Assembly: GCA_023381615.1 (NCBI GenBank)
Contig: JAMCQL010000001.1
Location: forward strand, 1 to 33,083
DNA: 33,083 nt
Reading direction: 5' to 3'
From: Bacteroidota bacterium
GTDB taxonomy: Bacteria; Bacteroidota; Ignavibacteria; Kryptoniales; JAKASW01
Both the position numbers and the translations under genes were made by a program. Within the stretch, counting starts at the first letter, position 1, and each line of letters begins with the position of its first letter. Positions 1 to 8,231 of the stretch are shown here, in pieces. A model generated the notes under the pieces. The model made no database searches. It was not told the DNA's origin and was given only the letters and a program-made list of their open reading frames with translations.

Positions 1-90
1 TCCAGAAATACTGTATTTCCCGCACTCGATCTCCTCTACTACCTTTCGTCTGAATGCCTCGCTGTATCGTATACATCTCGTTCTCTCCAT
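1..90 (-). CDS. IS3-type transposase OrfA, N-terminal fragment cut by window edge
   Basis: Reading the minus strand from an ATG at 88-90 gives 30 residues beginning MERTRCIRYSEAFRRKVVEE and continuing off the window. The YSEAFRRKVVEEIE.GKYSI pattern is the start of the helix-turn-helix domain found in IS3-family OrfA proteins, which bind the element ends during transposition. An AAGGAG Shine-Dalgarno lies about 10 bases upstream of the ATG, which supports the start. Only the N-terminus is visible, so it cannot be said whether the element is intact. The family call rests on the short motif and on the adjacent terminal-repeat-like sequence. Confidence 0.7.
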   Translation of the reverse strand, partial: MERTRCIRYSEAFRRKVVEEIECGKYSISG

Positions 91-161
91 AGGTTATTAA
101 CTCCTTATGTGGATAACTCCTCCACATTCTTTGAAGTGTCAACCTATTTCAGGACAAGACA
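1..161 (-). mobile_element. Left end of an IS3-like insertion sequence (partial)
   Basis: The OrfA start is preceded on the minus strand by about 70 noncoding bases ending in TGTCCTGAAATAGGTTGACA (137-156), with TGTCTTG beginning at 161. IS3-family ends typically begin TG and lie 50-100 bases before OrfA, so the element boundary is probably at 156 or 161. The other end and the target duplication are outside the window, so the exact boundary is not proven. Confidence 0.55.
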
Positions 162-167
162 ATGGCG

Positions 168-236
168 ACTCATCCCCCATCCATTCCCTCTCCCTTCTCT
201 ACTTGTAGAGAAGGGGGGATAGGAAGGGGTATGAGT
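168..236. repeat. C/G-rich palindromic intergenic repeat, copy 1
   Basis: The core is a perfect 11-base stem, CCCTTCTCTAC (192-202) and GTAGAGAAGGG (205-215), separated by two bases. It is embedded in a longer imperfect inverted repeat bounded by ACTCAT (168-173) and ATGAGT (231-236). The sequence lies directly upstream of the phosphatase gene. A second element of the same design is at 3046-3103. It resembles CCCTCTCC...GGGGTGAG repeats seen between genes in many bacteria; that resemblance is from memory. Confidence 0.7.
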
Positions 237-280
237 TTGGAATCGAAACGAGCCCGTACTAAATTCAGCTGACGACAGCC

Positions 281-2722
281 ATGAAACGATCAACCATAAT
301 CCTCGCAGCGGCGGCCATTGCCGGAATCATTATATTCATTTCATCTGTGCCGAAATATTCGATCCTGTATTCGATAGACAGCAGGCTCGACCGTGGTCAG
401 GTAATAAAGTATTCCAGAGAGATCGCTCAAAGGATCGGGGTGCCTCTCCCTCAGAATCTCATGCAGAACACCACATTCACGGATGACGGCGTTTCGCTCG
501 CATATTCGAGATCGGAAGCTGGCACGCGCAGCATGAATGAGCTGGTCAGATCCGATTCGCTTTCCCTGAACTACTGGGACGTGATGTGGTTCGACCCGGT
601 GAAGCAGTCGGTAAACGGGAGGATGTTTGAGGTGCTGATCTCGGCCGGCGGAAAGCTGAACGCGTTTGAGCGTTTCGTGCCCGACACCGCCTCCGGTGCT
701 TTCCTGAATGAAAAGGAGGCTCTCGCGAATTTCCACAGCTTCTGGGAAAGCAAAGGCCTGGCCGGGATGACGGGTATTTCGCTATCCGGATGGAAGCTGA
801 CCGCGTCCGAACCGGTGGTACTCGAGCGCAGGCAGGATTGGTCGCTGACAATCCAGAACGACAGCACCGGAATACCGGGTTTGAAGCAGGAACTGAAGGC
901 GCGAATAGACGGAAGCCGGATCGTAAATTTGGATATAAGATACCGTCCGCCCGAACAGTTCAGGATCGATTACGGCGCGAAGTCTTACCCCTATGTTTTT
1001 CTGACTTTTGTTTCATGGATCATGATGTTCCTGTTTTTCGCCGTGGGACTCATCATTTTCCTGAAGAGATACAACGACGGAGAAGCCGGAATCGGGTCGT
1101 CTCTTACGGTGAGCATTGCCTACTATGTGCTTGCAGCCGTCACGATGATACTTTCGTTCCCATCCCTGGCAAAAGGGCTGGGTATCGGAACGATGAACAT
1201 TTTCTATTTGAGTCTGATCGTTTCGGGAATAATTTTTCTTCTGTGGCTCCCCCTCGTTTCGATACTGACATTTTCCGCGTGGGGTGTCGGCGAATCGTCG
1301 GCGCGCGCGATATGGCCCGAGAAGCTTCACTCCTTCGACGCCGCGTCCCACTTTAAAATATTGAACGATAAACTCGGCGGATCGGTGCTGCGGGGCTACG
1401 CCTACGGCGGAATCATACTCGGCGTGTACGCTCTTCTCCACCATATCCTTCGTCTCCACGAATATCCAAATGAATTCGTCGGCACCACCACGGCGCTCGA
1501 TTCATACATCCCGTCATTCAAGGTCCTCGCGGACGCTTTCTCGATGGCTCTGTTCAGCGAGACATTTTCGAGGCTCAGCATACTCTCGTTCTTCGGCAGG
1601 AAGAAAATCAATAAGGGAATCGCGGTGTCAATGCTCCTCTTTTTCCCGTTGCTTTATTACCCGATGCCCTTCGGCACATACGGGGCGGCGACTGAAATTC
1701 TGTTCTGCCTCGCGCTTTCTGCCGCTTTCATTTGCCTTTTCCTGAGGCATGATTTCGTCACGGTTCTCGTGGCAGGCACGATCTTCTGCTCGGCGCAGGG
1801 GCTGATCCCGGTCTTCGGGTCGTCGAATGGATATTTCGAAACGAATTCTGTAATTGCGGTTATACTCCTTGCGCTGCCCATCATCGTCTCGCTAGTCGCG
1901 TTGTGGCGCAAACAGCCCTTCGAGCTGACAGTCGATCTTATGCCCGCGCATATCCGGCGAATAAGCGAGCGCGAGCGCATGGCAAGAGAGCTTGAGATCG
2001 CGAAGAACGTTCAGAACAATCTCCTGCCGAGATTCAACCCGTCGATTTCGCACTTCGAGTTCGGCGGGATCTGCATTCCGGCGCTTGAGGTCGGCGGCGA
2101 TTATTACGACTTCGTGCAGATGCACAACGGTATGATCGGGACCGCAATCGCAGACGTTTCGGGAAAGGGTTTGCCCGCAGCTATTTACATGACTCTCACG
2201 AAAGGCGCACTGCAAGCTTACGCGGAAGACCAGCCGTCGCCGAGGAAAGTCCTCAGCAAGATCAACCAGATCGTCTACCGCTCGATATCGCGCGGAACGT
2301 TCATAAGCATGATATACGCGGTCATCGACACGAAGACACGGAAGGTCAAGTTTTCACGCGCCGGACACAACCCGCTTGCGTTGTTTTCTTCCGACGCCAG
2401 TTCCGCGAAACTCTTCACGCCAAACGGCCTGGCGCTCGGTCTCGACAACGGCGACAAGTTCGACAAGACTCTGGAAGAGATGGAGATAACGCTGAGGCCG
2501 GGGGACGCGCTCGTCTTCTACACGGACGGCTTCACAGAGGCGATGGATGCGCAGGCAAACGAGTTCGGAGAAGAAAGGCTGGTCGAGCTGATTGAGTCAA
2601 CCCGTCACCTTCCCGTCAAGGAAATGATCGAGAAGATCGATGCTGGAGTCAGGAGGTTCGTCGGCGGCGCACCGCAGCATGATGACATGACGATGGTGGC
2701 GATAAGAGTTAAAGCGGATTAA
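281..2722 (+). CDS. Membrane-anchored PP2C-type (SpoIIE/RsbU-like) serine phosphatase
   Basis: An 813-residue protein. Residues 1-25 form an N-terminal membrane segment, about 30-240 a probable extracytoplasmic domain, about 240-560 some eight hydrophobic helices, and 567-813 a cytoplasmic SpoIIE-type phosphatase. The catalytic metal-binding signatures are present: GGDYYD (605-610), DVSGKG (625-630), FYTDGFTEA and HDDMTM (800-805). A short helical linker (MARELEIAKNVQNNLLP) precedes the phosphatase, as in RsbU-like proteins. Such enzymes dephosphorylate anti-sigma-factor antagonists in partner-switching stress circuits, so this is probably a signal-responsive membrane phosphatase. No kinase or antagonist gene is adjacent, so the partner is unknown. 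The start has only a weak Shine-Dalgarno. Confidence 0.85.
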   Translation: MKRSTIILAAAAIAGIIIFISSVPKYSILYSIDSRLDRGQVIKYSREIAQRIGVPLPQNLMQNTTFTDDGVSLAYSRSEAGTRSMNELVRSDSLSLNYWDVMWFDPVKQSVNGRMFEVLISAGGKLNAFERFVPDTASGAFLNEKEALANFHSFWESKGLAGMTGISLSGWKLTASEPVVLERRQDWSLTIQNDSTGIPGLKQELKARIDGSRIVNLDIRYRPPEQFRIDYGAKSYPYVFLTFVSWIMMFLFFAVGLIIFLKRYNDGEAGIGSSLTVSIAYYVLAAVTMILSFPSLAKGLGIGTMNIFYLSLIVSGIIFLLWLPLVSILTFSAWGVGESSARAIWPEKLHSFDAASHFKILNDKLGGSVLRGYAYGGIILGVYALLHHILRLHEYPNEFVGTTTALDSYIPSFKVLADAFSMALFSETFSRLSILSFFGRKKINKGIAVSMLLFFPLLYYPMPFGTYGAATEILFCLALSAAFICLFLRHDFVTVLVAGTIFCSAQGLIPVFGSSNGYFETNSVIAVILLALPIIVSLVALWRKQPFELTVDLMPAHIRRISERERMARELEIAKNVQNNLLPRFNPSISHFEFGGICIPALEVGGDYYDFVQMHNGMIGTAIADVSGKGLPAAIYMTLTKGALQAYAEDQPSPRKVLSKINQIVYRSISRGTFISMIYAVIDTKTRKVKFSRAGHNPLALFSSDASSAKLFTPNGLALGLDNGDKFDKTLEEMEITLRPGDALVFYTDGFTEAMDAQANEFGEERLVELIESTRHLPVKEMIEKIDAGVRRFVGGAPQHDDMTMVAIRVKAD

Positions 2723-2795
2723 CCAGCTACTTCAGATCGCAACAGTTTGCCGCCGGCTTCACCAACATTATGCAAGCGCGAAAGCTCTAACGGGC

Positions 2796-2966
2796 TGTTG
2801 AAAAACACTGTTGAATCGTAGTTGCGAGCAGTTTCACTGCGAAGTCCCGCTTCCTGAGATCCCGTAGAGCGGGACAATCTTGTTTTTTTCTTTGAAAAGC
2901 GAGATCGCCACGTCGTCCCGCCTATGCGGGACTCCTCGCGACGACAGTAAAAACACTTTTTCAACA
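2796..2966. repeat. MITE-like mosaic repeat with 10-base terminal inverted repeats
   Basis: TGTTGAAAAA (2796-2805) and TTTTTCAACA (2957-2966) form perfect 10-base inverted ends. The interior contains GTCCCGC/GCGGGAC palindromes. Its right half, read on the minus strand, follows the pattern GTCGCGAGGAGTCCCGC...GACGTGGCGATCTC. That matches, from memory, the widespread CGTCATTGCGAGGAG-type intergenic repeat. No open frame is present. The length of about 170 bases and the inverted ends suggest a non-autonomous mobile element, but there is only one copy here. Confidence 0.55.
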
Positions 2967-2979
2967 TCATGGTGAACTA

Positions 2980-2998
2980 CCACCGCCTTCGGCGGTGG
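2980..2998. repeat. REP-like hairpin, copy 1
   Basis: CCACCGCC and GGCGGTGG form an 8-base perfect stem around TTC. It is preceded by CTA and followed by CTTCGTAG, nearly the same flanks as the second copy at 3132-3150. Confidence 0.6.
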
Positions 2999-3045
2999 CT
3001 TCGTAGAGAACGATGAGCTGGACTTCCTTCATGTAGTGCATCGTC

Positions 3046-3103
3046 CTCACTCACCCCCCGTCCCCCTCTCTTTCGCAAAGAGAGGGGGGAGTGAAGGGGT
3101 GAG
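3046..3103. repeat. C/G-rich palindromic intergenic repeat, copy 2
   Basis: A perfect 12-base stem, CCCCCTCTCTTT (3062-3073) and AAAGAGAGGGGG (3077-3088), around the loop CGC. It is flanked by CTCACTCACC and GGGGTGAG, giving the same architecture as the element at 168-236 although the loop and stem tip differ. Confidence 0.7.
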
Positions 3104-3131
3104 TTCCACCGGCAAAGCCATTCGTCCATTA

Positions 3132-3150
3132 CCACTGCCTTAGGCAGTGG
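3132..3150. repeat. REP-like hairpin, copy 2
   Basis: CCACTGCC and GGCAGTGG pair around TTA. Compared with copy 1, both arms carry compensating changes (C/G to T/A) so that the stem is kept. Together the two copies bracket 133 bases containing the palindrome at 3046-3103. This could be a short IS200/IS605-style palindrome-associated element. Confidence 0.6.
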
Positions 3151-3159
3151 GTTTCTACA

Positions 3160-3292
3160 CCGTGCTAAATTCGAGGCACGAAATTCTAAACAATCCTAAT
3201 TCCCAAAGTCCAAAAATTCAAACAAAAAGACCGAATCAAACGGGGAGGTTTTGCATTTTTGTCATTCGAATTTGTTTAGGATTTAGATCAGC
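3160..3292. repeat. AT-rich dyad repeat (AAATTC/GAATTT type)
   Basis: GAAATTCTAAACAATCCTAA on the left is mirrored by TTTGTTTAGGATTTAGATC on the right, with AAAAATTCAAACAAAAAGACC and GTTTTGCATTTTTGTCATTC in the middle. The overall plan is an imperfect inverted repeat of about 130 bases. It resembles AAATTC-rich dyad repeats that I recall from intergenic regions of several phyla. It abuts the 3' end of the HisN-like gene. Confidence 0.5.
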
Positions 3293-3294
3293 CG

Positions 3295-4083
3295 TTATTG
3301 CGAAAACTTCTTCAAGACCAATTCGTGTATGTACGGATTTCCCGCCAGCCCCGTCCGGTTGTAGATGGTCGGATTCCCTGCAAAGTCCGTGAAAATCCCT
3401 CCGCTCTCTTCAATGATGATTTTTATCGCAGCCACATCCCACGGACTGACTATCGGGTCAAGCATGGCTTCTGCCGAGCCGTCGGCGACAAAAGTGTAAC
3501 CGAAGCAGTCGCCGAACCCGCGGTCGTGATAAGATGATTTTATCACATCCTTGAAGGGATCTTCGTATTTCGTTCCAATGAAGTAGCTCAATCCGCCGAA
3601 CACGACTGTGGACTTTTCTAATTCTTTGACCTTGCTGACTCTTATCCGCTTGCCGTTCTTGAAGGCGCCGTGATTTTTCGATGCATAAAAGGTTGTCTTG
3701 AGCGCCGGCAAAGCCATTATGCCTGCAACGATTTCGCCGTCATGCTCCAGTCCGCACAGCGTTCCCCAATAAGGAATCCCGCGTGTGAAATTTCTCGTGC
3801 CATCGATCGGATCGATGATCCATCGTAAGGGCGATTCATGAATCGTCCCTACGCTTTCTGCCGATCTCTCGCCGAATTCCTCGCCGTAGAATCCGTGGTG
3901 CGGAAATTTCCTCGCGAGTTCCCCGACCAAAAATTTCTCGCAGGTCTTGTCGGCAATAGTCACCGGACTCTTGTCGGACTTGTAGTCGACTTTTATGCGG
4001 GTACGAAAATGTTTTAGCGTGATACGCTCAGAAGCCTTTACGACTTTCAGAGCGTATTCCAATTCTTTTAGATATGACTTCAA
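3295..4083 (-). CDS. Inositol-monophosphatase family phosphatase, probably histidinol-phosphatase HisN-like
   Basis: A 262-residue protein, normal length for the family. It contains the Li-sensitive phosphatase signatures GEEFGE (67-72), WIIDPIDGT (88-96) and PWDVAA (214-219), which bind the catalytic Mg2+ ions. The RNFTRGIPYWGTLCGLEHDG segment after the DPIDGT motif is more like HisN-type histidinol-phosphatases than classical inositol monophosphatases, so removal of phosphate from L-histidinol phosphate is the best guess; substrate is inference. The start is TTG: it lies 5 bases after an AGGA Shine-Dalgarno (minus strand of 4089-4092), and no in-frame ATG precedes the conserved core. No other histidine genes are nearby. 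Confidence 0.85.
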   Translation of the reverse strand: MKSYLKELEYALKVVKASERITLKHFRTRIKVDYKSDKSPVTIADKTCEKFLVGELARKFPHHGFYGEEFGERSAESVGTIHESPLRWIIDPIDGTRNFTRGIPYWGTLCGLEHDGEIVAGIMALPALKTTFYASKNHGAFKNGKRIRVSKVKELEKSTVVFGGLSYFIGTKYEDPFKDVIKSSYHDRGFGDCFGYTFVADGSAEAMLDPIVSPWDVAAIKIIIEESGGIFTDFAGNPTIYNRTGLAGNPYIHELVLKKFSQ

Positions 4084-4144
4084 GTGATTCCTGGCAGTAA
4101 AACTGTCAATTAAGGAAGAGATTTCTTAATGTCGCCGAAATTCT

Positions 4145-4261
4145 TCAGGCTCCGGCGGCTTTCGTTTTTTTTGCCTCGGCGCGGCGCGCTTTTATCTTCG
4201 CCTTGATCTTTTTTACTTTGCGGTGATGCTTCTTGGCTGCAACTTTGGTTTTCTTGTTCAT
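4145..4261 (-). CDS. 38-residue lysine/arginine-rich protein of unknown function
   Basis: A short frame starting ATG at 4259-4261 and ending TGA at 4145-4147. The product begins MNKKTKVAAKKHHRKVKKIK and is about half Lys, Arg and Ala, with no acidic residue except one Glu. AGGAAAAG lies just upstream on the minus strand and serves as Shine-Dalgarno. Similar tiny basic proteins occur in Bacteroidota-type genomes; a nucleic-acid or ribosome-associated role is plausible but not shown. It sits about 60 bases upstream of the HisN-like gene in the same orientation, so the two may be co-transcribed. It was missed by length cutoffs in usual gene finding. Confidence 0.6.
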   Translation of the reverse strand: MNKKTKVAAKKHHRKVKKIKAKIKARRAEAKKTKAAGA

Positions 4262-4704
4262 TTACTTTTCCTGTTATTTTTGTTTAATATTATTCAAAGA
4301 AAATTTTCTTCGCGGCTCGCTGCACAAATGAAAGAAACCGCATTTCTGACAGACATACCTGTCCCCAACGATCCATTTGGACAGCGAAATGTTTGAAGTC
4401 GCGTACCGCAGTTATTCCAATATTCGTTGTCCGAGACTTTCTCAAACAGTCCGCGCGAAATTTTCAGAATCATCAAACGCCATGTGTATCAATTTTAACA
4501 AAGCGCCGAAGAAAATCCAATTTCGAAATCAATTTTAAGATCTTTTAAAGATAACGCCTCGCGATAAATCACGATGCTATTGCTTTGTTCCCAAGCTCCG
4601 CTCGGCGAAAAAGCGCGAATTTAGAAACCCGTCTGCCGTGTAAAAACAAAAAAACGCTGGACGGCAGTTACGCCATCCAGCGCCCAAGCTCAGTACTCAA
4701 CAAA
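4262..4704. other. Intergenic stretch between the small basic gene and clpC
   Basis: Apart from the clpC terminator at 4648-4682 this region has no recognisable gene. A 60-codon minus-strand frame at 4294-4476 has no family resemblance. Much of it, roughly 4480-4640, is AT-rich with A and T runs that could hold the promoter of the small basic gene, but no clear -35/-10 pair stands out. Confidence 0.5.
4648..4682 (-). terminator. Rho-independent terminator of clpC
   Basis: On the minus strand CGCTGGATGGC and GCCGTCCAGCG pair (one mismatch) across a short GTAACT loop, followed by a run of seven T. It begins about 20 bases after the clpC stop codon, the expected place and orientation. Confidence 0.85.
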
Positions 4705-7221
4705 TCAGTTTGTGCTGACGTCGGAAAGATTCGGATCTTTCGTTTGGGTTTTCGCCTTTAGTTCTGAAAACTTCAATTCGCCTGTCCGCTTGTCAAGTTT
4801 CACTTTTACGACCATCCCTTCAGTGAAAGTGCCCTTCAACATCTCCTCGGCGAGCGGGTCTTCAAGATAGCGCTGAACTGCTCTTCGCAGGGGTCGTGCG
4901 CCGAATGCCGGATCGAATCCTTTCTCGGCAAGAAATTCCTTTGCGGGTTTCGTCAATTCAAGTTTGACACCGAGAGTGGCGAGTCTCTTGCGCAGGCTTT
5001 CTGTATGGATGTCGATAATCTTCTTCATGTCGTCGGTCTCGAGCGAATGGAAGATGATAACGTCGTCGATCCTGTTCATGAACTCCGGATTGAACAGACG
5101 CTTCATCGCTTCTTCAATTACTCCCTTCATCGACGAATACTGATCCTGAGAAGTAGATTGTCCAAATCCGAATGTGCCTGCCGTCTTTATGTCGCGCGTG
5201 CCGATGTTGGTTGTCATGATCAGAATGACGTTCTTGAAATCGACTCGTCTTCCCAGACTATCCGTCAAGATTCCATCGTCGAGAACCTGAAGCAGAATGT
5301 TGAACACATCCGGATGCGCCTTCTCAATTTCATCGAGGAGAACCACGCTGTAAGGTTTGCGGCGCACTTTCTCGGTCAGCTGTCCGCCTTCTTCATAGCC
5401 CACATATCCCGGAGGCGCTCCGACAAGACGGCTGACGTTGAATTTCTCCATGTATTCCGACATGTCGATTCTGACGAGCGCATCTTCAGATTCGAAAAGG
5501 TATCGCGCGAGAGCTTTCGCAAGTTCCGTCTTTCCGACGCCGGTCGGTCCGGCAAATATGAATGAGCCGATCGGTCTCCTCGGATCTTTCAGTCCGGCGC
5601 GGGCGCGCCGGATGGCTTTGCTCATCTTCTGAACCGCTTCGTCCTGACCGACAACTACCTTGGTTAATTCTTCCGACATCTTAAGAAGCTTGACCGACTC
5701 GCTTTCTGCAATCTTGTTCACGGGAATGCCTGTCATCATTGCGACGACATCGGCAACGTGGTCTTCGGTAACTTCGTGGATGGTTGTCTCGGCTTTCAAC
5801 TCCCACTCGCGCTTTGCAATTTCGAGATCAGAAAGAAATTTTTTCTCGAGGTCGCGGAGCCGCGCGGCTTCCTCAAAATCCTGTGTCTTTACTACTTTAT
5901 TCTTCTGCTGTTTTATCTTTTCGATTTCTTCTTCAAGCTCGACGATTTCCTTCGGAGCAATAATGTTCGCGAGGTGAATTCGGGAACCGGCTTCGTCCAT
6001 TACGTCAATCGCCTTGTCCGGCAAAAACCTGTCGGTCATATAACGGTCGCTGAGCTTCACCGCGGATTCGATTGCTGAATCGGTGAACCGGACGTTGTGG
6101 TGCTCTTCGTACTTTTGCTTGATGTTGTTCAAAATTTGGATTGTCTCGTCGACCGATGTCGGCTCGACCATTATTTTCTGGAATCTGCGGTCGAGAGCGC
6201 CGTCTTTTTCGATATACTGTCTGTAATCATCAAGCGTGGTCGCGCCGATGCACTGAATCTCGCCTCTTGCAAGCGCCGGTTTGAACATGTTCGACGCGTC
6301 AAGCGAACCGGAGGCTCCGCCGGCGCCGACAATCGTATGAAGTTCATCGATGAACAGGATTACATCTTTCGCTTTCTCAAGTTCATTCAAAACCGCTTTC
6401 ATACGTTCTTCAAATTGTCCGCGGTATTTCGTGCCCGCGACCAAAGCTGCGAGGTCGAGAGTCACTACGCGTTTGTTGTGAAGAACGCGGGAAACTTTTT
6501 TCTGTACGATTCGAAGTGCCAAGCCTTCCGCAATGGCGGTTTTTCCGACTCCCGGCTCGCCGATTAGAACCGGATTGTTTTTCTTTCTTCTCGCAAGGAT
6601 CTGAGCAACGCGCTCGATTTCTTTCTCGCGTCCGATTATCGGATCGAGCTTGTCTTCCAACGCAAGCTTGGTCAAGTCTCTCCCGAAATTATCGAGAACG
6701 GGAGTCTTCGACTTTTCGCTCTTTCGCTGTTCGGCGCTCGAGCCTGCGGCGTGCTGGGTCGCCTGGGCAGCAGGCTGGGACGGCCTGCCGTTTATAATGT
6801 TGTCCAACTCCTGACGAACACTGTCGTAAGTAACATTGAACTGATGAAGAATTTGAGAAGCCACGTTATCGTCATCGCGCAGAAGCGACAACAGAAGGTG
6901 CTCCGTTCCGATCACGTCGGACTTGTAGAGCTTCGCTTCCAAATAAGTAATCTTTAAAACTTTTTCCGCCTGCTTTGTCAGCGGTATGTTGCCGATCGTC
7001 AGCGTGCCCCCGGAAGTGCGGACTGTGTCTTCGACAGCCTTCTTCAATTTGTACAGGTCCACGCCGAGATTTCGGAGGATCTTAACCGCGATCCCTTCGC
7101 CCTCGCGAATGATCCCGAGGAGAAGATGCTCGGTGCCGATAAAATCATGTCCAAGCCTCAACGCCTCTTCGCGGCTGAGTCTAATTACATCCTGTACCCT
7201 GTTAGAAAAATTACCTTCCAT
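4705..7221 (-). CDS. clpC: ATP-dependent Clp protease ATPase subunit ClpC
   Basis: An 838-residue Hsp100 unfoldase that feeds substrates to the ClpP peptidase. The domains are in the standard ClpC order: two Clp-N repeats (about 1-145, each with GTEHLLL), first AAA+ domain with Walker A GEPGVGKT (221-228) and Walker B VILFIDE (287-293), a UVR-type middle segment (about 441-462, [13 protein letters not shown]), and second AAA+ domain with Walker A GPTGVGKT (558-565) and Walker B VVLLDE (626-631). The middle region is short, as in ClpC rather than ClpB. Length is typical for ClpC. AGGT lies just upstream of the ATG. It is a single-gene unit with its own terminator; clpP and the McsA/McsB/CtsR partners known from Firmicutes are not nearby. 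Confidence 0.96.
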   Translation of the reverse strand: MEGNFSNRVQDVIRLSREEALRLGHDFIGTEHLLLGIIREGEGIAVKILRNLGVDLYKLKKAVEDTVRTSGGTLTIGNIPLTKQAEKVLKITYLEAKLYKSDVIGTEHLLLSLLRDDDNVASQILHQFNVTYDSVRQELDNIINGRPSQPAAQATQHAAGSSAEQRKSEKSKTPVLDNFGRDLTKLALEDKLDPIIGREKEIERVAQILARRKKNNPVLIGEPGVGKTAIAEGLALRIVQKKVSRVLHNKRVVTLDLAALVAGTKYRGQFEERMKAVLNELEKAKDVILFIDELHTIVGAGGASGSLDASNMFKPALARGEIQCIGATTLDDYRQYIEKDGALDRRFQKIMVEPTSVDETIQILNNIKQKYEEHHNVRFTDSAIESAVKLSDRYMTDRFLPDKAIDVMDEAGSRIHLANIIAPKEIVELEEEIEKIKQQKNKVVKTQDFEEAARLRDLEKKFLSDLEIAKREWELKAETTIHEVTEDHVADVVAMMTGIPVNKIAESESVKLLKMSEELTKVVVGQDEAVQKMSKAIRRARAGLKDPRRPIGSFIFAGPTGVGKTELAKALARYLFESEDALVRIDMSEYMEKFNVSRLVGAPPGYVGYEEGGQLTEKVRRKPYSVVLLDEIEKAHPDVFNILLQVLDDGILTDSLGRRVDFKNVILIMTTNIGTRDIKTAGTFGFGQSTSQDQYSSMKGVIEEAMKRLFNPEFMNRIDDVIIFHSLETDDMKKIIDIHTESLRKRLATLGVKLELTKPAKEFLAEKGFDPAFGARPLRRAVQRYLEDPLAEEMLKGTFTEGMVVKVKLDKRTGELKFSELKAKTQTKDPNLSDVSTN

Positions 7222-7571
7222 TTCAAACCTGATAGTTTAGTTTCATTGCTAATTTCAACAATTTCGAATCTCAGCGAGTTTCATACGATCGATCAATTGC
7301 GCTTTCCAAGCCAACCTCCACTTTGTCTAATTTAAAATAGCGTTCAACCATTATCAAACGAGCAATTTCGACCAAAAGACAGGTTGTCAGCTATTTCTTT
7401 TAATTTCGGAAAACATCGGACAAAATCAAGTCAGGTATCTTTTCTCGATTCGCTTGTGTTGACCACAACCATTCCCGATCGAACCATCAACTCTTCTGAT
7501 TCCTTTGAAAAATTGGCGGCGGCGGTTAACTTTAAACGCTTCGACATTACTCATTTTACGGTGGCATTAAC
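7222..7571. other. Divergent promoter region between clpC and the phosphate-transport pair
   Basis: This 350-base region separates the divergently transcribed clpC and DUF47/PiT genes and must hold promoters for both. No clean consensus promoter, tRNA, riboswitch or convincing small gene was recognised. The + strand frame at 7384-7575 has no family resemblance and overlaps the next gene's start. Confidence 0.5.
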
Positions 7572-8216
7572 GTGAAAATTGACCGTCTGATTCAAATTCT
7601 TCTACCTCACGACGAAAAGTTCTACACGTTGTTTGAGGAATCCACCCAGCTTCTTCTCAAAGCTTCCGTTACACTGAAAAAAATCGCAGACGCGGATGAA
7701 GGGACCACACGAGCACTTGCAAAGGAAATCCAGGACCTTGAACATCAAGCCGATGAAGTGACTCACAGAATTTTTGCAGAGCTGAACGCAACATTTGTTA
7801 CACCATTCGACCGTGAAGATATTCATGAGCTTGCATCTTCGCTTGATGACATCATGGATTACATCAACGGCAGCGCGACACGCTTCGTTTTGTATAATGT
7901 AAAAGAGCGTGCCGAATACATGAAACAACTCATGGACATCATCCAGAAATCTGTCGAGGCTGTTGCAAGAGGCGTCTCATTTCTCAGAGATTTCAGAAAA
8001 TCGGATTCGCTTCAGAAAGTTCTTCGCGACGTGAACGAATACGAGAATGAAGCGGACACGGTGTTCGAGAATGCAGTGGCGGATCTTTTTGCAAATGAAA
8101 AGAACGTTATACAACTGATCAAACTCAAGGAGATTTACGTGGGATTGGAAACGGCGACGGATCGCTGTGAAGACGTCGCTAATGTCCTCGAATCTATTCT
8201 GATAAAACATGCCTGA
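7572..8216 (+). CDS. DUF47 / PhoU-like accessory protein of a PiT phosphate transporter
   Basis: A 214-residue, all-helical, highly charged protein with no membrane segment. The pattern EIQDLEHQADEVTHRI followed by FDREDIHELASSLDDIMDYI is the typical metal-binding PhoU-like motif pair of the DUF47 (TIGR00153) family. These proteins are encoded next to PiT transporters and are thought to control them. The start is GTG at 7572. The PiT gene follows after 15 bases, so the two form an operon. Confidence 0.9.
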   Translation: MKIDRLIQILLPHDEKFYTLFEESTQLLLKASVTLKKIADADEGTTRALAKEIQDLEHQADEVTHRIFAELNATFVTPFDREDIHELASSLDDIMDYINGSATRFVLYNVKERAEYMKQLMDIIQKSVEAVARGVSFLRDFRKSDSLQKVLRDVNEYENEADTVFENAVADLFANEKNVIQLIKLKEIYVGLETATDRCEDVANVLESILIKHA

Positions 8217-8231
8217 TTCCTTCTTCACAAG

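Larger units (their letters stand above)
2723..3294. other. 572-base gene-free stretch filled with repeats
   Basis: No convincing gene is present on either strand. The stretch is made almost wholly of repeat modules, listed separately: a MITE-like element (2796-2966), two REP-like hairpins (2980-2998 and 3132-3150), a C/G-rich palindrome (3046-3103) and an AT-rich dyad (3160-3292). The last of these runs up to the stop codon of the HisN-like gene. Confidence 0.75.

Noticed and set aside
3132..3294. Idea that the region encodes a protein (81-codon + frame at 3147)
   Set aside because: The frame follows an AT-rich dyad repeat and its codon content is repeat-driven.
4294..4476. 60-codon minus-strand frame with an ATG
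   Set aside because: No family resemblance, no good Shine-Dalgarno and no conserved features; it lies in an AT-rich spacer.
7384..7575. 63-codon + frame before the DUF47 gene
   Set aside because: Ordinary spacer; composition (Ser, Phe, Thr rich) and lack of a Shine-Dalgarno suggest chance.
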